From Eutrema japonicum (taxonomy: Eukaryota; Streptophyta; Magnoliopsida; Brassicales; Brassicaceae), in the NCBI GenBank assembly GCA_030161315.1, contig BSQW01000005.1, positions 43,678,274 through 43,742,273 of the forward strand: a DNA stretch of 64,000 bases, given 5' to 3'. This document shows positions 11,001 through 22,982 of this stretch, piece after piece. A model generated the notes under the pieces. That model was not told the origin of the DNA, made no database searches, and was given only the letters and a program-made list of their open reading frames with translations. The first letter of the stretch is position 1, and the number at the start of each line of letters is the position of its first letter. A program made the translations under genes and the position numbers.

Positions 11001-14000
11001 GGGAATCTTTCCTAAATGATTCCTAAATGATGAAAAATGATGAAAACTGATCCTTTCTTGAAAATGAAACGTATTTAGGAACATATATAACATATTTCGA
11101 AAAGACTTCCTAAATGAACAAATGATGAAAACTGATCATTTCTTGAAAATGAATCGTATTTAGGAACATATATAACGTATTTAGGAAAGCTTTCCTAAAT
11201 GATGAAAACTGATCCTTTCTTGAAAATGAAACGTATTTAGGAACATATATAACATATTTCGGAAAGACTTCCTAAATGAACAAATGATGAAAACTGATCC
11301 TTTCTTGAAAATGAATCGTATTTAGGAACATATATAACGTATTTAGGAAAGCTTTCCTAAATGATGAAAAATGATGAAAACTGATCCTTTCTTGAAAATG
11401 AATCGTATTTAGGAACATATATAACGTATTTAGGAAAGCTTTCCTAAATGATGAAAAATGATGAAAACTGATCCTTTCTTGAAAATGAAACGTATTTACG
11501 AACATATATAACATATTTCGGAAAGACTTCCTAAATGAACAAATGATGAAAACTGATCCTTTCTTGAAAATGAATCGTATTTAGGAACATATATAACGTA
11601 TTTAGGAAAGCTTTCCTAAATGATGAAAAATGATGAAAACTGATACTTTCTTGAAAATGAAACGTATTTAGGAACATATATAACATATTTCGAAAAGACT
11701 TCCTAAATGAACAAATGATGAAAACTGATCCTTTCTTGAAAATGAATCGTATTTAGAAACATATATAACGTATTTAGGAAAGCTTTCCTAAATGATGAAA
11801 AATGATGAAAACTGATCCTTTCTTGAAAATGAAACGTATTTACGAACATATATAACATATTTCGGAAAGACTTCCTAAATGAACAAATGATGAAAACTGA
11901 TCCTTTCTTGAAAATGAATCGTATTTAGGAACATATATAACGTATTTAGGAAAGCTTTCCTAAATGATGAAAAATGATGAAAACTGATACTTTCTTGAAA
12001 ATGAAACGTATTTAGGAACATATATAACATATTTCGAAAAGACTTCCTAAATGAACAAATGATGAAAACTGATCCTTTCTTGAAAATGAATCGTATTTAG
12101 GAACATATATAACGTATTTAGGAAAGCTTTCCTAAATGATGAAAAATGATGAAAACTGATACTTTCTTGAAAATGAAACGTATTTAGGAACATATATAAC
12201 ATATTTCGGAAAGACTTCCTAAATGAACAAATGATGAAAACTGATCCTTTCTTGAAAATGGATCGTATTTAGGAACATATATAACGTATTTAGGAAAGCT
12301 TTCCTAAATGATGAAAAATGATGAAAACTGATCCTTTCTTGAAAATGAATCGTATTTAGGAACATATATAACATATTTCGGAAAGACTTCCTAAATGAAC
12401 AAATGATGAAAACTGATCCTTTCTTGAAAATGAATCGTATTTAGGAACATATATAACGTATTTAGGAAAGCTTTCCTAAATGAACAAATGATGAAAACTG
12501 ATCCTTTCTTGAAAATGAATCGTATTTAGGAACATATATAACGTATTTAGGAAAGCTTTCCTAAATGATGAAAAATGATGAAAACTGATACTTTCTTGAA
12601 AATGAAACGTATTTAGGAACATATATAACATATTTCGAAAAGACTTCCTAAATGAACAAATGATGAAAACTGATCCTTTCTTGAAAATGAATCGTATTTA
12701 GGAACATATATAACGTATTTCGGAAAGACTTCCTAAATGATGAAAAATGATGAAAACTGATACTTTCTTGAAAATGAAACGTATTTACGAACATATATAA
12801 CATATTTCGGAAAGACTTCCTAAATGAACAAATGATGAAAACTGATCCTTTCTTGAAAATGAATCGTATTTAGGAACATATATAACGTATTTAGGAAAGC
12901 TTTCCTAAATGATGAAAACTGATCCTTTCTTGAAAATGAATCGTATTTAGGAACATATATAACGTATTTAGGAAAGCTTTCCTAAATGATGAAAAATGAT
13001 GAAAACTGATACTTTCTTGAAAATGAAACGTATTTAGGAACATATATAACATATTTCGAAAAGACTTCCTAAATGAACAAATGATGAAAACTGATCCTTT
13101 CTTGAAAATGAATCGTATTTAGGAACATATATAACGTATTTAGGAAAGCTTTCCTAAATGATGAAAAATGATGAAAACTGATACTTTCTTGAAAATGAAA
13201 CGTATTTAGGAACATATATAACATATTTCGGAAAGACTTCCTAAATGAACAAATGATGAAAACTGATCCTTTCTTGAAAATGAATCGTATTTAGGAACAT
13301 ATATAACGTATTTAGGAAAGCTTTCCTAAATGATGAAAACTGATCCTTTCTTGAAAATGAATCGTATTTAGGAACATATATAACGTATTTAGGAAAGCTT
13401 TCCTAAATGATGAAAAATGATGAAAACTGATACTTTCTTGAAAATGAAACGTATTTAGGAACATATATAACATATTTCGAAAAGACTTCCTAAATGAACA
13501 AATGATGAAAACTGATCCTTTCTTGAAAATGAATCGTATTTAGGAACATATATAACGTATTTAGGAAAGCTTTCCTAAATGATGAAAAATGATGAAAACT
13601 GATACTTTCTTGAAAATGAAACGTATTTAGGAACATATATAACATATTTCGGAAAGACTTCCTAAATGAACAAATGATGAAAACTGATCCTTTCTTGAAA
13701 ATGAATCGTATTTAGGAACATATATAACGTATTTCGAAAAGACTTCCTAAATGATGAAAAATGATCCTTTCTGGAAATGAAACGTATTTAGTAACCATTT
13801 AGGAACATGTATAACGTATTTAGGAAAGTCTTCCTAAATGATAAAAAATGATACTTTATGGAAATGAAACGTATTTAGGAACATATATAACGTATTTAGG
13901 AAAGCTTTCCTAAATCATTCCTAAATGATGAAAAATGATGAAAACTGATCCTTTCTTGAAAATGAAACGTATTTAGGAACATATATAACATATTTCGGAA

Positions 14001-14660
14001 AGACTTCCTAAATGAACAAATGATGAAAACTGATCCTTTCTTGAAAATGAATTGTATTTAGGAACATATATAACGTATTTCGGAAAGACTTCCTAAATGA
14101 TGAAAATGATGAAAACTGATCCTTTCTTGAAAATGAATCGTATTTATGAACATATATAACGTATTTCGTAAAGTTTTCTGAAATGAACAAATGATGAAAA
14201 ATGATAATTTCTTGAAAATGAATGGTATTTAGGAACATATATAACGTATTTCGGAAAGACTTTCTAAATGAACAAATGATGAAACTGATTCTTTCTTGAA
14301 AATGAAACGTATTTAGGAACATATATAACGTATTTCGGAAAGTCTTCCGAAATGAACAAAAACAGAAAACTATATTTCCTGTTGATTTCCATTGGCAAAT
14401 GAAGCATCAGAACAAATGTGTTGTTGTTTTGTCTACACAAAGAAATAAAGAAAGATTCAAATGACGAAAACTGATCATTTCTTGAAAATGAAACGTATTT
14501 AGGAACATATATAACATATTTCGGAAAGTCTTCTGAAATGAACAAAAACAGAAAACAATATTTTCTGTTGATTTTCATTCGTAAATGAAGCATCAGAACA
14601 AATGTGTTGTTGTTTTGTCTACACAAATAAATAAAGAAAGATTCAAATGATGAAAAGTTA
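11001..14660. repeat. Satellite array A: ~85-bp palindrome-bearing units
   Basis: Roughly 40 head-to-tail units, mostly 85 or 87 bp with some of 77 bp; for example ACATATATAA recurs at 11081, 11166, 11243, 11328, 11415 and 11502. Each unit contains ACATATATAA and a palindromic core. The best form is TTTAGGAAAGCTTTCCTAAA, a perfect palindrome; the alternative is TTTCGGAAAGACTTCCTAAA. The two forms tend to alternate, creating ~172-bp dimers. Larger higher-order units also occur: the variant GATACTTTC recurs 421 bp apart at 13007/13428 and 13179/13600. The last two units (about 14360-14660) are longer, spaced ~187 bp, and include a segment with TTGTCTACACAAA. The open frames read across the array have no protein family and reflect the repeat. 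Confidence 0.93.
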
Positions 14661-15577
14661 TTGTATGAATGGACACAAAAGTTCATATTACATGTTTAAG
14701 GATGAATTATTTGTACTTACTAAACATTCAAGTAAACATAAAACGATTATTTGTCATATTGTGTTGACATATTGTGTTTCCTATAAATGAATGTAAAAAC
14801 CAAATCCATGGGGTTCTTCGCTCCACAATCCCAACGCACTTAACTCTCTCTCTCACACTTCTGCTTCTTCTTCTTCTCCCTCTCTTCTTCTTCACCGATG
14901 CCACATAACCCTAGATTATGCTTCTTCCTCATTGCCAACAAAACGAATTTCAGTTTATGTTAATTTTCATGATTTTTATCACAGAGCAGTGCAAGGCAAT
15001 ATCTATATCAAAATACGTAAATATCATGTTAAGTAATCCGAGGGAAATGTAGAATATGTCAAGCTTTTTAATTGATAATGCCAACAATGTTGAAGACACA
15101 AGTCCTTCTTTATCATAAATAGTCATCACAGTAAGTTATAATGAAAGAGAAAGAAGTTGATGATAATCCTATCAGCTTCCACTACGTCAACTACAGATCA
15201 TATCTATTCTTACTATCTTCCTTCCCTTTTGGTGGTAAGTGAAAAGTTTAAGAACTGATCCAGAGGCAATACAGGCATCTAACTACACTTATATGCAGGG
15301 TTCCGCTTTCCCATTCCAATACACTGATTATCTCATGGTACTAACATATGTCCGTATAAGTTTCTCTAAGAGGAAATCTAAATCTAAATCTCAACTCTCA
15401 TGCCATTTGCAAAATCAGCCAACCAAAAGATCACATACTGCATCAAAAGAAAGAACTAGAAACCTTTCAGCTGTTGAACAAGGCCTTTCAAATAATTAAC
15501 TGAAAGAGAGTAGAAAGGGATATTCACGCCCCAATGTCACCGGAATAATTATTGAATTATTCCAATAATAATTATCG
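14661..15577. other. Interior of Pack-MULE A between array and LRR fragment
   Basis: Non-repetitive sequence with a CT-rich stretch at about 14840-14900 resembling a 5' UTR. I recognise no gene. A 20-bp piece of the LRR fragment occurs in inverse orientation at 15527-15546. Confidence 0.45.
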
Positions 15578-16015
15578 TCTGGTCCAATCCCTGATGACAT
15601 TGGAAACTGCACGGAGCTTCAAAACCTCTACATGTACCAAAACTCAATCTCTGGATCGATTCCGGTGACATTGGGGCGTCTCAGGAAGCTTCAAAGTCTT
15701 CTCTTGTGGCAGAACAATCGCGTCGGTAAAATCCCGTTCGAGCTCGGAAACTGTCCGGAGCTTTTCCTCGTCGATTTGACGGAAAATCTCCTCACCGGAA
15801 ACATCCCGAGAAGCTTCGGGAACCTTCCGAATCTCCAGGAGCTTCAGCTCAGCGTTAACCAGCTTTCGGGTACAATCCCTAAAGAACTAGCGAATTGCAC
15901 GAAGCTGACGCATTTAGAGACCGACAACAACCAAATCTCCGGCGAGATTCCGCCGTTGATAGGCAAATTAACAAGCTTGACGATGTTCTTCGCCTGGTCG
16001 AATCAGTTAACCGGA
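15578..16015 (+). pseudogene. Captured LRR receptor kinase ectodomain fragment (RGI3/RGI4-like)
   Basis: About 146 codons of uninterrupted leucine-rich repeats of the plant extracellular type (LxxLxLxxNxLxGxIPxxLGN), six repeats in register, for example SGSIPVTLGRLRKLQSLLLW and LQLSVNQLSGTIPKELANC. Wording and repeat order resemble the ectodomain of root meristem growth factor receptors of the At4g26540/At5g56040 type (recalled). The signal peptide, remaining LRRs, transmembrane segment and kinase are all absent. The frame ends just inside the right terminal repeat of Pack-MULE A. A single internal exon piece with no promoter of its own, it is best read as a captured fragment. Confidence 0.8.
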
Positions 16016-16149
16016 GATAGGCAAATTAAAATAGTCTTTTGCCTCTTTAATCTTTAATGAATGCTAAAAATGAGGCTTTTTTATTAGGGTGCTAGTTTGG
16101 TGAGAAAGTTTTCAAAAAGTGCTATTTTGATCAATTTCTCTATACAATA

Positions 16150-18226
16150 CTGTATTACCCTTATAGAATTTCTCACGCGAGTAGCTCATGTATCTTTTAC
16201 AAATTAAGAGAAAAATTATAATGATAATTTTTTCAACTAATAATTTATCTGTTTCACAAAAATTTCATTAAAATTTTGTATAAGCTTGCCTCCATTAACA
16301 TACATAAATCACATTTTTTGGTAATTGAACCTCATATTTCGTGGTGTAAAAACACTAATTAACCATTTGGTTAACCACTAGATCAAGGGATTTTTCACAA
16401 TATGTCTTTTTAAAATAAAATAAAATATTTTAGTTGTTTAATATGTTTTCCCCCTTCATATTTATTTCCTTTTTTTTTGGACTGATTATACAATTTATTA
16501 TGACAACACATATGTTTACCCCAATGATTTTGTTTTTTGCATAATTCACATACTGGTAACTTGTTCAACCTTGTATTAGTACCCAAAAAACACTGATTTT
16601 ATTTCACGTCTAACATGCTTTAAATTTTGAAAAACAAACCCGAATTTTTTTTATACGGCAATAATTACACCTATAACGTAGTAAGTCTATTTTTTTATCA
16701 ATAACATAGCATGTATATTTTTTAAAATCAAAGACTTAACACATCTACCAACTAAAAAATACAGACCTTTCATACAGATTTGAGAAAAATAGTATAGAAG
16801 TCATTGTGCACTTTGCTCATCCATATATTAAATCATCATTTACAACATGTCAAAACATTCGTCTCCAACTGAGAAACATAGACTTTCCATACAATTGTTT
16901 TTGCAGACCTTCCATACCAAAAGAAAGGAAGCTCTCTCATCATCTTCGATGGTGTGCGATGGAATCGAGGGAAAATGTTTTGAGTGTAAACAATTTATGT
17001 GTTCTATGTAGACTAACGTTTTTTTACTACATTACATATCAATGTTAGAATAATTTTTACACTCAAAATTAGAGATCTTTATAATTTTAGCCGACATTGC
17101 AAATATAACTAAGGATCCAAAGTTTTTGTGTGTCTAGTAACAAAGCAATCAAAGCCGAGTTCGGTTGTCCTTGTGATGGAGCAGCTTTTGATTTCTTGGC
17201 TAGAGCGATGTTCGGGAAGAATCCACTTGATACAGAACTTGGATCTGATGCACCGAAGCTAATCACTAAATAGGTTTCCTTATAAAAAAAAATAGACGTT
17301 CTATACACACATAGGAATTAGCAAATAGAAAATACCAAAAGTGTAAGCAATGAAGTTGCAAATAACAAAATAGTCTCAATAACAAAGAAAAGGAAACTCA
17401 AACAAACTTCAAAATTATAAAAATAGACGTTCTATAGACACATAGAAAATAGTCTCTAATATTGAATACACTAAAATGATGAACACTCTTAATTAACACA
17501 TAAAAATTAGTCTCCGACGATGTTCTATACAAATAGACGTTCTATACAAAATACTCTCAACACAAAAGGAAAGGAAGCTCAAGCAAATTGCAAAATTACA
17601 AAATATACGTTCTATACACACAGAAATTACAAAACAGACGTTCTATACATAAAAATTGGCTCAACCAAATTGCAAAATTACAAAAAGTAGACGTTCTATA
17701 CACAAAGAAATTAGGTTCCAATATTGAAAACAAAAACAATAGACGTTCTACACTAATAGACGTTCTATACAAATAGAACGGCGAAGTACTGGGTAGTGTT
17801 GCGAAGTAATAAAACCAACAATCGAATTTAACAAAAGCCAAATATAGAACCTCCACCATAAAAGCCAAATAGACAGTCTATGTTCTATATATGGTTCGAA
17901 GAAAAATCAAGAACTAAACTATGGTTTGAAGAAAAATAGTACATCCATAAACTAAACACGGAAATAGTATATCCATAAAAATGATGACATAGATTCTGGT
18001 TTGAAGAAAAATAGCGAAATTGCCACAGAAATCGACTAGAGATTACAAGAGAATCGAATGGCGAAGACGAGATTACAAGAGCAAGTATAAAGCGTGAAGA
18101 TCAAAATACCATCCCAAATTTGTGCAATTCGATCACAGTTTTCCAATTCCGTTCGCCGGAACTACTAAATCTAGAGACACCGATGATTAATGGTCGGCCT
18201 GGACATAGGATCCTCCGATCCGTTTC
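16150..18226. repeat. Unnamed repeat, copy 1, with dispersed AATAGACGTTCTATAC motifs
   Basis: The segment from about 16478 to 17900 is an inverted copy of sequence at about 34000-35640. Shared stretches include one containing ACATATGTTTACCCCAATGA and a gene-like piece reading ISFGASDPSSVSSGFFPNIA on the minus strand (17087-17308). Between 17285 and 17880 the motif AATAGACGTTCTATAC and close variants occur about nine times at irregular spacing. A ~140-bp direct repeat flanks it (16338-16480 and 18227-18367). No transposase is seen and the family is not recognised. Confidence 0.6.
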
Positions 18227-18360
18227 TTCGTGGTGTAAAAGCACTAATTAACTATTTGGTCAACCACTAGACTAAGGGACTTCCACAATGTGTCTTTTTA
18301 AAATAAAATAAAATATTTTAGTTGTTTAATATGTTTTCCCCCTTTATATTTATTTACTTT

Positions 18361-18545
18361 TTTTTTATGATTAGGAGGTTCAGAATCTATAGGTCCGTAC
18401 ATCCTCCAGGACCAGGCCCAAACCATGTAATTTAACTCTCCTTTGGAGAGCAGATCCCTCCCAACGTGAATTGAACCTGTGACCTCAATGTCCCTACGTT
18501 TTTGGTAACCTAAAGGCTTAACCATTAGGCCAACTCATCATTGGT
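18361..18545 (-). mobile_element. tRNA-derived SINE
   Basis: On the minus strand the 185-bp element reads GAGTTGGCCTAATGGTTAAG (A-box-like), then GAGGTCACAGGTTCAATTC (B box), and ends in an A-rich tail. It is flanked by a 14-bp direct repeat TATTTATTTACTTT (18347-18360 and 18546-18559). The paralogous sequence near 16460-16480 lacks the element, giving an empty-site comparison. No protein is encoded; mobilisation would need a LINE. Confidence 0.85.
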
Positions 18546-18559
18546 TATTTATTTACTTT

Positions 18560-20660
18560 CAAGCTACTAACAAATAACACCATCATATAGAATACCCTCC
18601 TAACATATATTTCATTTCTTTTGAGTGACGATTTTCATTTTTAGACACACAAATAACTGACTTTCTTAATGTTCGGTTGTATAAAACTTTTATATAGAGC
18701 ACCCTCATAACACATATTTCATTTCATTTCATTTCTATTGACTGGCGATTTCCATTTATGGATAGGAAAGTAACTAACTTTGTTCATGCTTTGTTGTTGA
18801 AATAAATATGCACATATCTACACTATATATTTTGTTTTGTTCTATTCCATATTGTTTATTTCTGAACGATATTTCTATTTTTTGCAGTATATTTTTTATT
18901 GTTCTATCTAGAACATACAAAAATAGAAATACTATACATGGCTTTTGTAAAGAACACATCATCTCCTTGTTTTCGCAGGCACGCGTTTATAAGGATAATT
19001 TTGTCCTTTCATAACCGAAATGGTTAGTTTTTTTATTTAAAAACGTAGTGTGTTATAAGCTTAATTTTTAGCTAATATATGAATATTGGGCTAATTGTCC
19101 CAAAAAGAAAAATATTGCCTCTTTAATGACATCCCATTTGTTCTACGTTTTGACATTCCATTTAATTTAGGTTTCAAAAATAATGAAATAGTATAAGTGA
19201 TTTGACTGCAATAATTGAATCATGCAAGACTTATTACCACCATTGAGATTCAGATTGGTAAGTTATGGAACGGCATAATTGCGTTTTTAAATGCGATTTC
19301 GCAAAATTTTTATCAATAAAAAAATTTGCGGAAATGAAAAGTAAAAAAAACAAAAATATCATATGTGTTTTTGCTTAAAAAAAAATACAAAAAAATATCC
19401 ATTAAACAGAAAATTGAGTTTTAAGTAGATTTATATGTGGAATTAGTTGAATTAAATAACTTTTCACATTATTTAATTATATAACTATTAATATTTGTGG
19501 AAATACGTTCGGTCCAGTGGTACAAATGTTTCATTAATGCTTCTATACGAGCATGTATGAAGTTTGATTCCCGGAAATGTAAATTAAAGGAAAAAAAATA
19601 TAGGATATTTTCAGCGCGGTGCAAATAGAGCTATTCATTATCGTCCAACGTATCAAAAATAGGGTTGCTCGTGTTGCAAGCAGAACCATCGATCATGAAT
19701 TATTATAGGTATGTAGAATTGTCCGTCGTAAAATCGTCTATGTAATTATTTTCATGATTTGTAATAGATAATATTATAGACAGAAAATAACTATTTATAT
19801 TTTTTTTACTTCTTAAATAACTAATAATTTTTTATATTTTATTTGCTTACTATAAATATAAATATTTATGTAATGAATGAGATTTGGTTTCACAATATTA
19901 TTAGTTTTTATGTATTATGAATATATTGAAAATAATTAAGAATTAATTACAATGAAAAATAATAAGTTTTTTAATAATATAGTGAAAAAAATATTTCAGA
20001 TAATGTATTTGATAATGTAGATTTCATTACCAATCGGAGCCTACGCTTCAATTTTGGCCCACATAAGCCAATCTAAGATGGCGGGTCAATTTGATTATCT
20101 TCATCACAGCTGTGAACTTGAACAAAGAAGATATATCTTTGTTTTCTTTATCTTTGTTTGCGAAAAATCCATAGCAAAATTATAATCTCTTTTTTTCCAC
20201 ATCGAAAGTTTAAAGAAAACTAAGAGGAAATATCTAATATGTTAAAAGAGGAAATATATTTCAGTTTACAATTCAGTATTGACCAATTAATTTTGGGTAA
20301 ACGACCTATTTTCCCTTTTAAAAATATCATATAGTATTGGATTCACACAAAGTTACAATTTCAGCTTAATTCTCTATCATTTAAAAGTTAAAAATTTATA
20401 TCATCATATTTTAAAAGTTCAAAACGTATATATACATAAAGTCATTTTTGGGAACGAAATTACACACAAAATACGATTTATTTTGGTTTACTGTGTACCA
20501 GTCCAACTTTAACCAACTAAATACAAAATAAACCGAAATTAAACCCAATTACAATTTTAACCACTTTGAACCATCTTCTTCCTCTTCTTCTTCCCCTCTC
20601 GCATAACTCTATCCGTTTTTTATCTTCTAGATCCAGCTCAAACCGTCTTCTTCTCTCTTC
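18560..20660. other. AT-rich intergenic sequence with one possible short SINE
   Basis: Mostly AT-rich with no supported gene. At about 19508-19600 (+) the spacing of GGTCCAGTGG (A-box-like) and AGTTTGATTCCC (B-box-like), followed by an A-rich tail, suggests a short degraded tRNA-derived SINE. No target-site duplication was found. Confidence 0.4.
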
Positions 20661-20664
20661 ATCT

Positions 20665-20940
20665 TCCAATTGGTTTTGAGTTGGAAGTCCATGTGACTTA
20701 ATATAGTATCAGAATCCGATCTATTATCGATCCGACCCAAAGTTGGTCCATCGATCAATGCCTGAACATACCAAGATCGATGGACAAAAAGCCATCATCT
20801 CGAGAGGGCGTATTAGGGAATATTATCCCACATTGGAAGTTGGAAAAGATCCTAAATAATATATAAAGAACATAGACCAATCCACTCATTGCCAATTGAT
20901 TTTGAGTTGAAAACGTATGTAACTTAAGAAACACATCGTC
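20665..20940 (+). mobile_element. Collapsed Ty1/copia-like LTR remnant
   Basis: A fragment resembling an LTR end (CCAATTGGTTTTGAGTTGGA) is followed by TAGTATCAGAATCCGA, close to a Met-tRNA primer-binding site. After ~100 bp comes a polypurine-like CATCTCGAGAGGGCG. A second LTR-like stretch follows, starting near TATTAGGGAATATTATCCCAC and again ending CCAATTGATTTTGAGTTGAA. The order LTR end, PBS, PPT, LTR with almost no interior suggests a strongly deleted retrotransposon. Family assignment is from memory of common plant LTRs. Confidence 0.45.
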
Positions 20941-22600
20941 GCATGAGTTTTCGCCACTGCATCCATCGTCGTTATTCTCAAATGGCACAATTGATATATC
21001 TTCCAAGTGATATCCAAAATGATTCTACAACACAAAAAGCATTAAGAAAATGAAATCAAAAAACGAAATCGAATCCATGAGAACCAAAACTAAATTTGGA
21101 TCTTCAGGAAAAACAAAAAAAGAGAGGAAGAAGGAGAAGAAGTAAAACTACTCTATTTTTCTCCGGGATTGAGAACTTTCTGCTCGATTCAAGCAAGAAC
21201 AAACAAATTATAACGGAAAAATAAAACACAAATTTGGCAGAATCCAACAAGCAGAGATATATAAAAACCCATCATATCTGCAAAGTTTATAAACACGTTA
21301 CCCACAAAATCAGAAACTCCCAAAAAGTGTTGAATCAAAACGGATACGAAATGGGAATCGAATATCAAAATCAGAATCTGTCTCCTTTAGATCAACCCAA
21401 GTACTAAAAGAAGAATGAACATAGCTCGGCACTTGAAATTGACACTTCTCATCGCCAATATATAAGTAATCGGTCTAAGATAACTTTAATCGAAACTCGA
21501 ATTCTCAACTGATGCCAGTATCTAGCGGATTTAGGATCGTGAGTGAGAAATGAGAAAGAGGGATTAGATAGATAATAGGGAAGAAGAATAAGGTGATTAA
21601 AATTGGTTAAAACCGTTATTAGAATTAATTTCGGCTTAGATTGTTAAAATTGGATTGGTACACTGTAAACAGAGATAAATCGTGGTTTGTATATAAATAT
21701 GTTTCGAATTTTCAAATTATAGGGATACAATTTTTTAACTTTCAAACGATGGGTAACTATGACGGGATTGTAATTTTGTGTAGATATATTATATGATATT
21801 TTTGAGGAAAAAAGAAGTTGTTCAGCCCTAGGTTTTTTCATTAAAGTATAGAGCCGATTTTATCTCTGGACAGCAAATCACTTTTTAGACAATATTAAAA
21901 CAAACTAGCAAATCTAGCATCTCACTTTGACGTAAAATTCTTAAGAAAAAACTAATCCACTAAATTATTTATTATACACAATTAATTATATGACTTATGA
22001 GTTATGACCCATTAAAAATCAACTCTTTTTTTTGACGAGGTATAGAGTGGCGGGCGCTAGCCGATTGCATTATACATACCTAACTGAGACGTACAGTTTG
22101 AATTATTGCAGATTTTACGATTTATATATACTTTAGTAAACAACAACACTCTAGTTTTTTTTTGGTCAACTCTCTATGTTAAGAAATGAACATTCATCGT
22201 CACCTTCGATCCAACAGTTAATTATAATTATTGTATTTTAAACTTAACGAGCAGCCATGTTTGAGAAGTCATAAAGGGAGGCCTTGTAATTAATAGCTTG
22301 AAAGAAACTAGTGCCAGTGTAATCTTATGCAAGTGGATCAGTAACACCTATATTTCTTATCCGCTTTTGTTAATCGTTTTAAAATCAGAAATACAAGTGT
22401 TTCAAAATTCAGAAATTCGCAAAAACAAGAGTTATCGATTTGGAAGTTTTTGTTACAGTATTTATTTAACATCAGCTAAACTTGTTTCTAATAAAAAAAA
22501 ACATCAGCTAAACTCCAAGGGTAGTATTTGTTAAAGGAATTTCAGTTATTAAATTATTATAATTTTGTAGGCATCATTTAAAAAAATAATTTCACATTAA
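20941..22600. other. Intergenic sequence, no gene seen
   Basis: AT-rich with small GA-rich patches. Open frames are short and unsupported. Confidence 0.5.
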
Positions 22601-22814
22601 AACCAAATCATCTTACATCTTATCTTGACATTTTGAAGGAGTTGCGAATGTCCACCTTTATCTTGTGGACCGTCATAATAAACCAAACATTACCATTCAA
22701 AAAACTAAGTTTCTCACTTTTTTGTTTTTTTTTCTGTCCAAACAAGTTATCACTTAAGAAGTTTGATTTAACATAATGTTCAATAAAAAGGAGAAAAAAT
22801 ATAATAAAATAAAA

Positions 22815-22982
22815 ACTGAGTCAACGTTCAAACCATGCACTCTTTATTTTATTTTATTTTCCTTGATTTTATAATTAAACCAATCCATATATATATATAT
22901 ATACACACATAGACCACCAACCTTTATCAACCTTTGGGAGATAAACAAAGCATAACCAAACCAAAAAAAAAAAAACACAAAA
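22815..22982 (+). promoter_or_regulatory. Proximal promoter and leader of CYP81F2
   Basis: An AT-alternating TATA-like stretch (ATATATATATATATA, about 22888-22903) lies ~80 bp before the ATG, followed by an A-rich leader. A single W-box core occurs in reverse orientation at 22819-22824 (AGTCAA, i.e. TTGACT). That would fit the known WRKY-responsive, pathogen-induced expression of CYP81F2, but one hexamer is weak evidence. Confidence 0.35.

Larger units (their letters stand above)
9293..16140. mobile_element. Pack-MULE A: long-TIR element with satellite array and captured genes
   Basis: A 6.85-kb element bounded by a perfect 9-bp target-site duplication TATACAATA (9284-9292 and 16141-16149). 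Its ends are imperfect inverted repeats of about 90 bp. The left starts GGGCAATTCTACAAAATAGC; the right end, reverse-complemented, starts GAGAAATTGATCAAAATAGC. Both continue with shared TAGCACCC and TAGCATTCATTAAA blocks. No transposase is encoded, so it would need trans mobilisation. Contents in order: a three-exon RNF170-like RING fragment, a ~3.6-kb satellite array, and an LRR receptor kinase fragment abutting the right terminus. TSD length and long TIRs are established MULE hallmarks, and host-gene fragments make it a Pack-MULE. A sister copy lies at 56934-62507. Confidence 0.88.

Noticed and set aside
11272..11514. Protein-like frames across the satellite arrays (also 14008-14686, 59171-59434, 60090-60296) rich in Phe, His and Ile
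   Set aside because: They are direct translations of the 85-bp repeat with no family, no start context and interruption wherever unit length changes.
11001..14660. CRISPR-like array
   Set aside because: Units are contiguous with no unique spacers, and this is a plant nuclear genome; it is satellite DNA.
18361..18545. Functional tRNA gene
   Set aside because: Only A- and B-box-like segments are present, without a cloverleaf; the A-rich tail and target duplications show a SINE.
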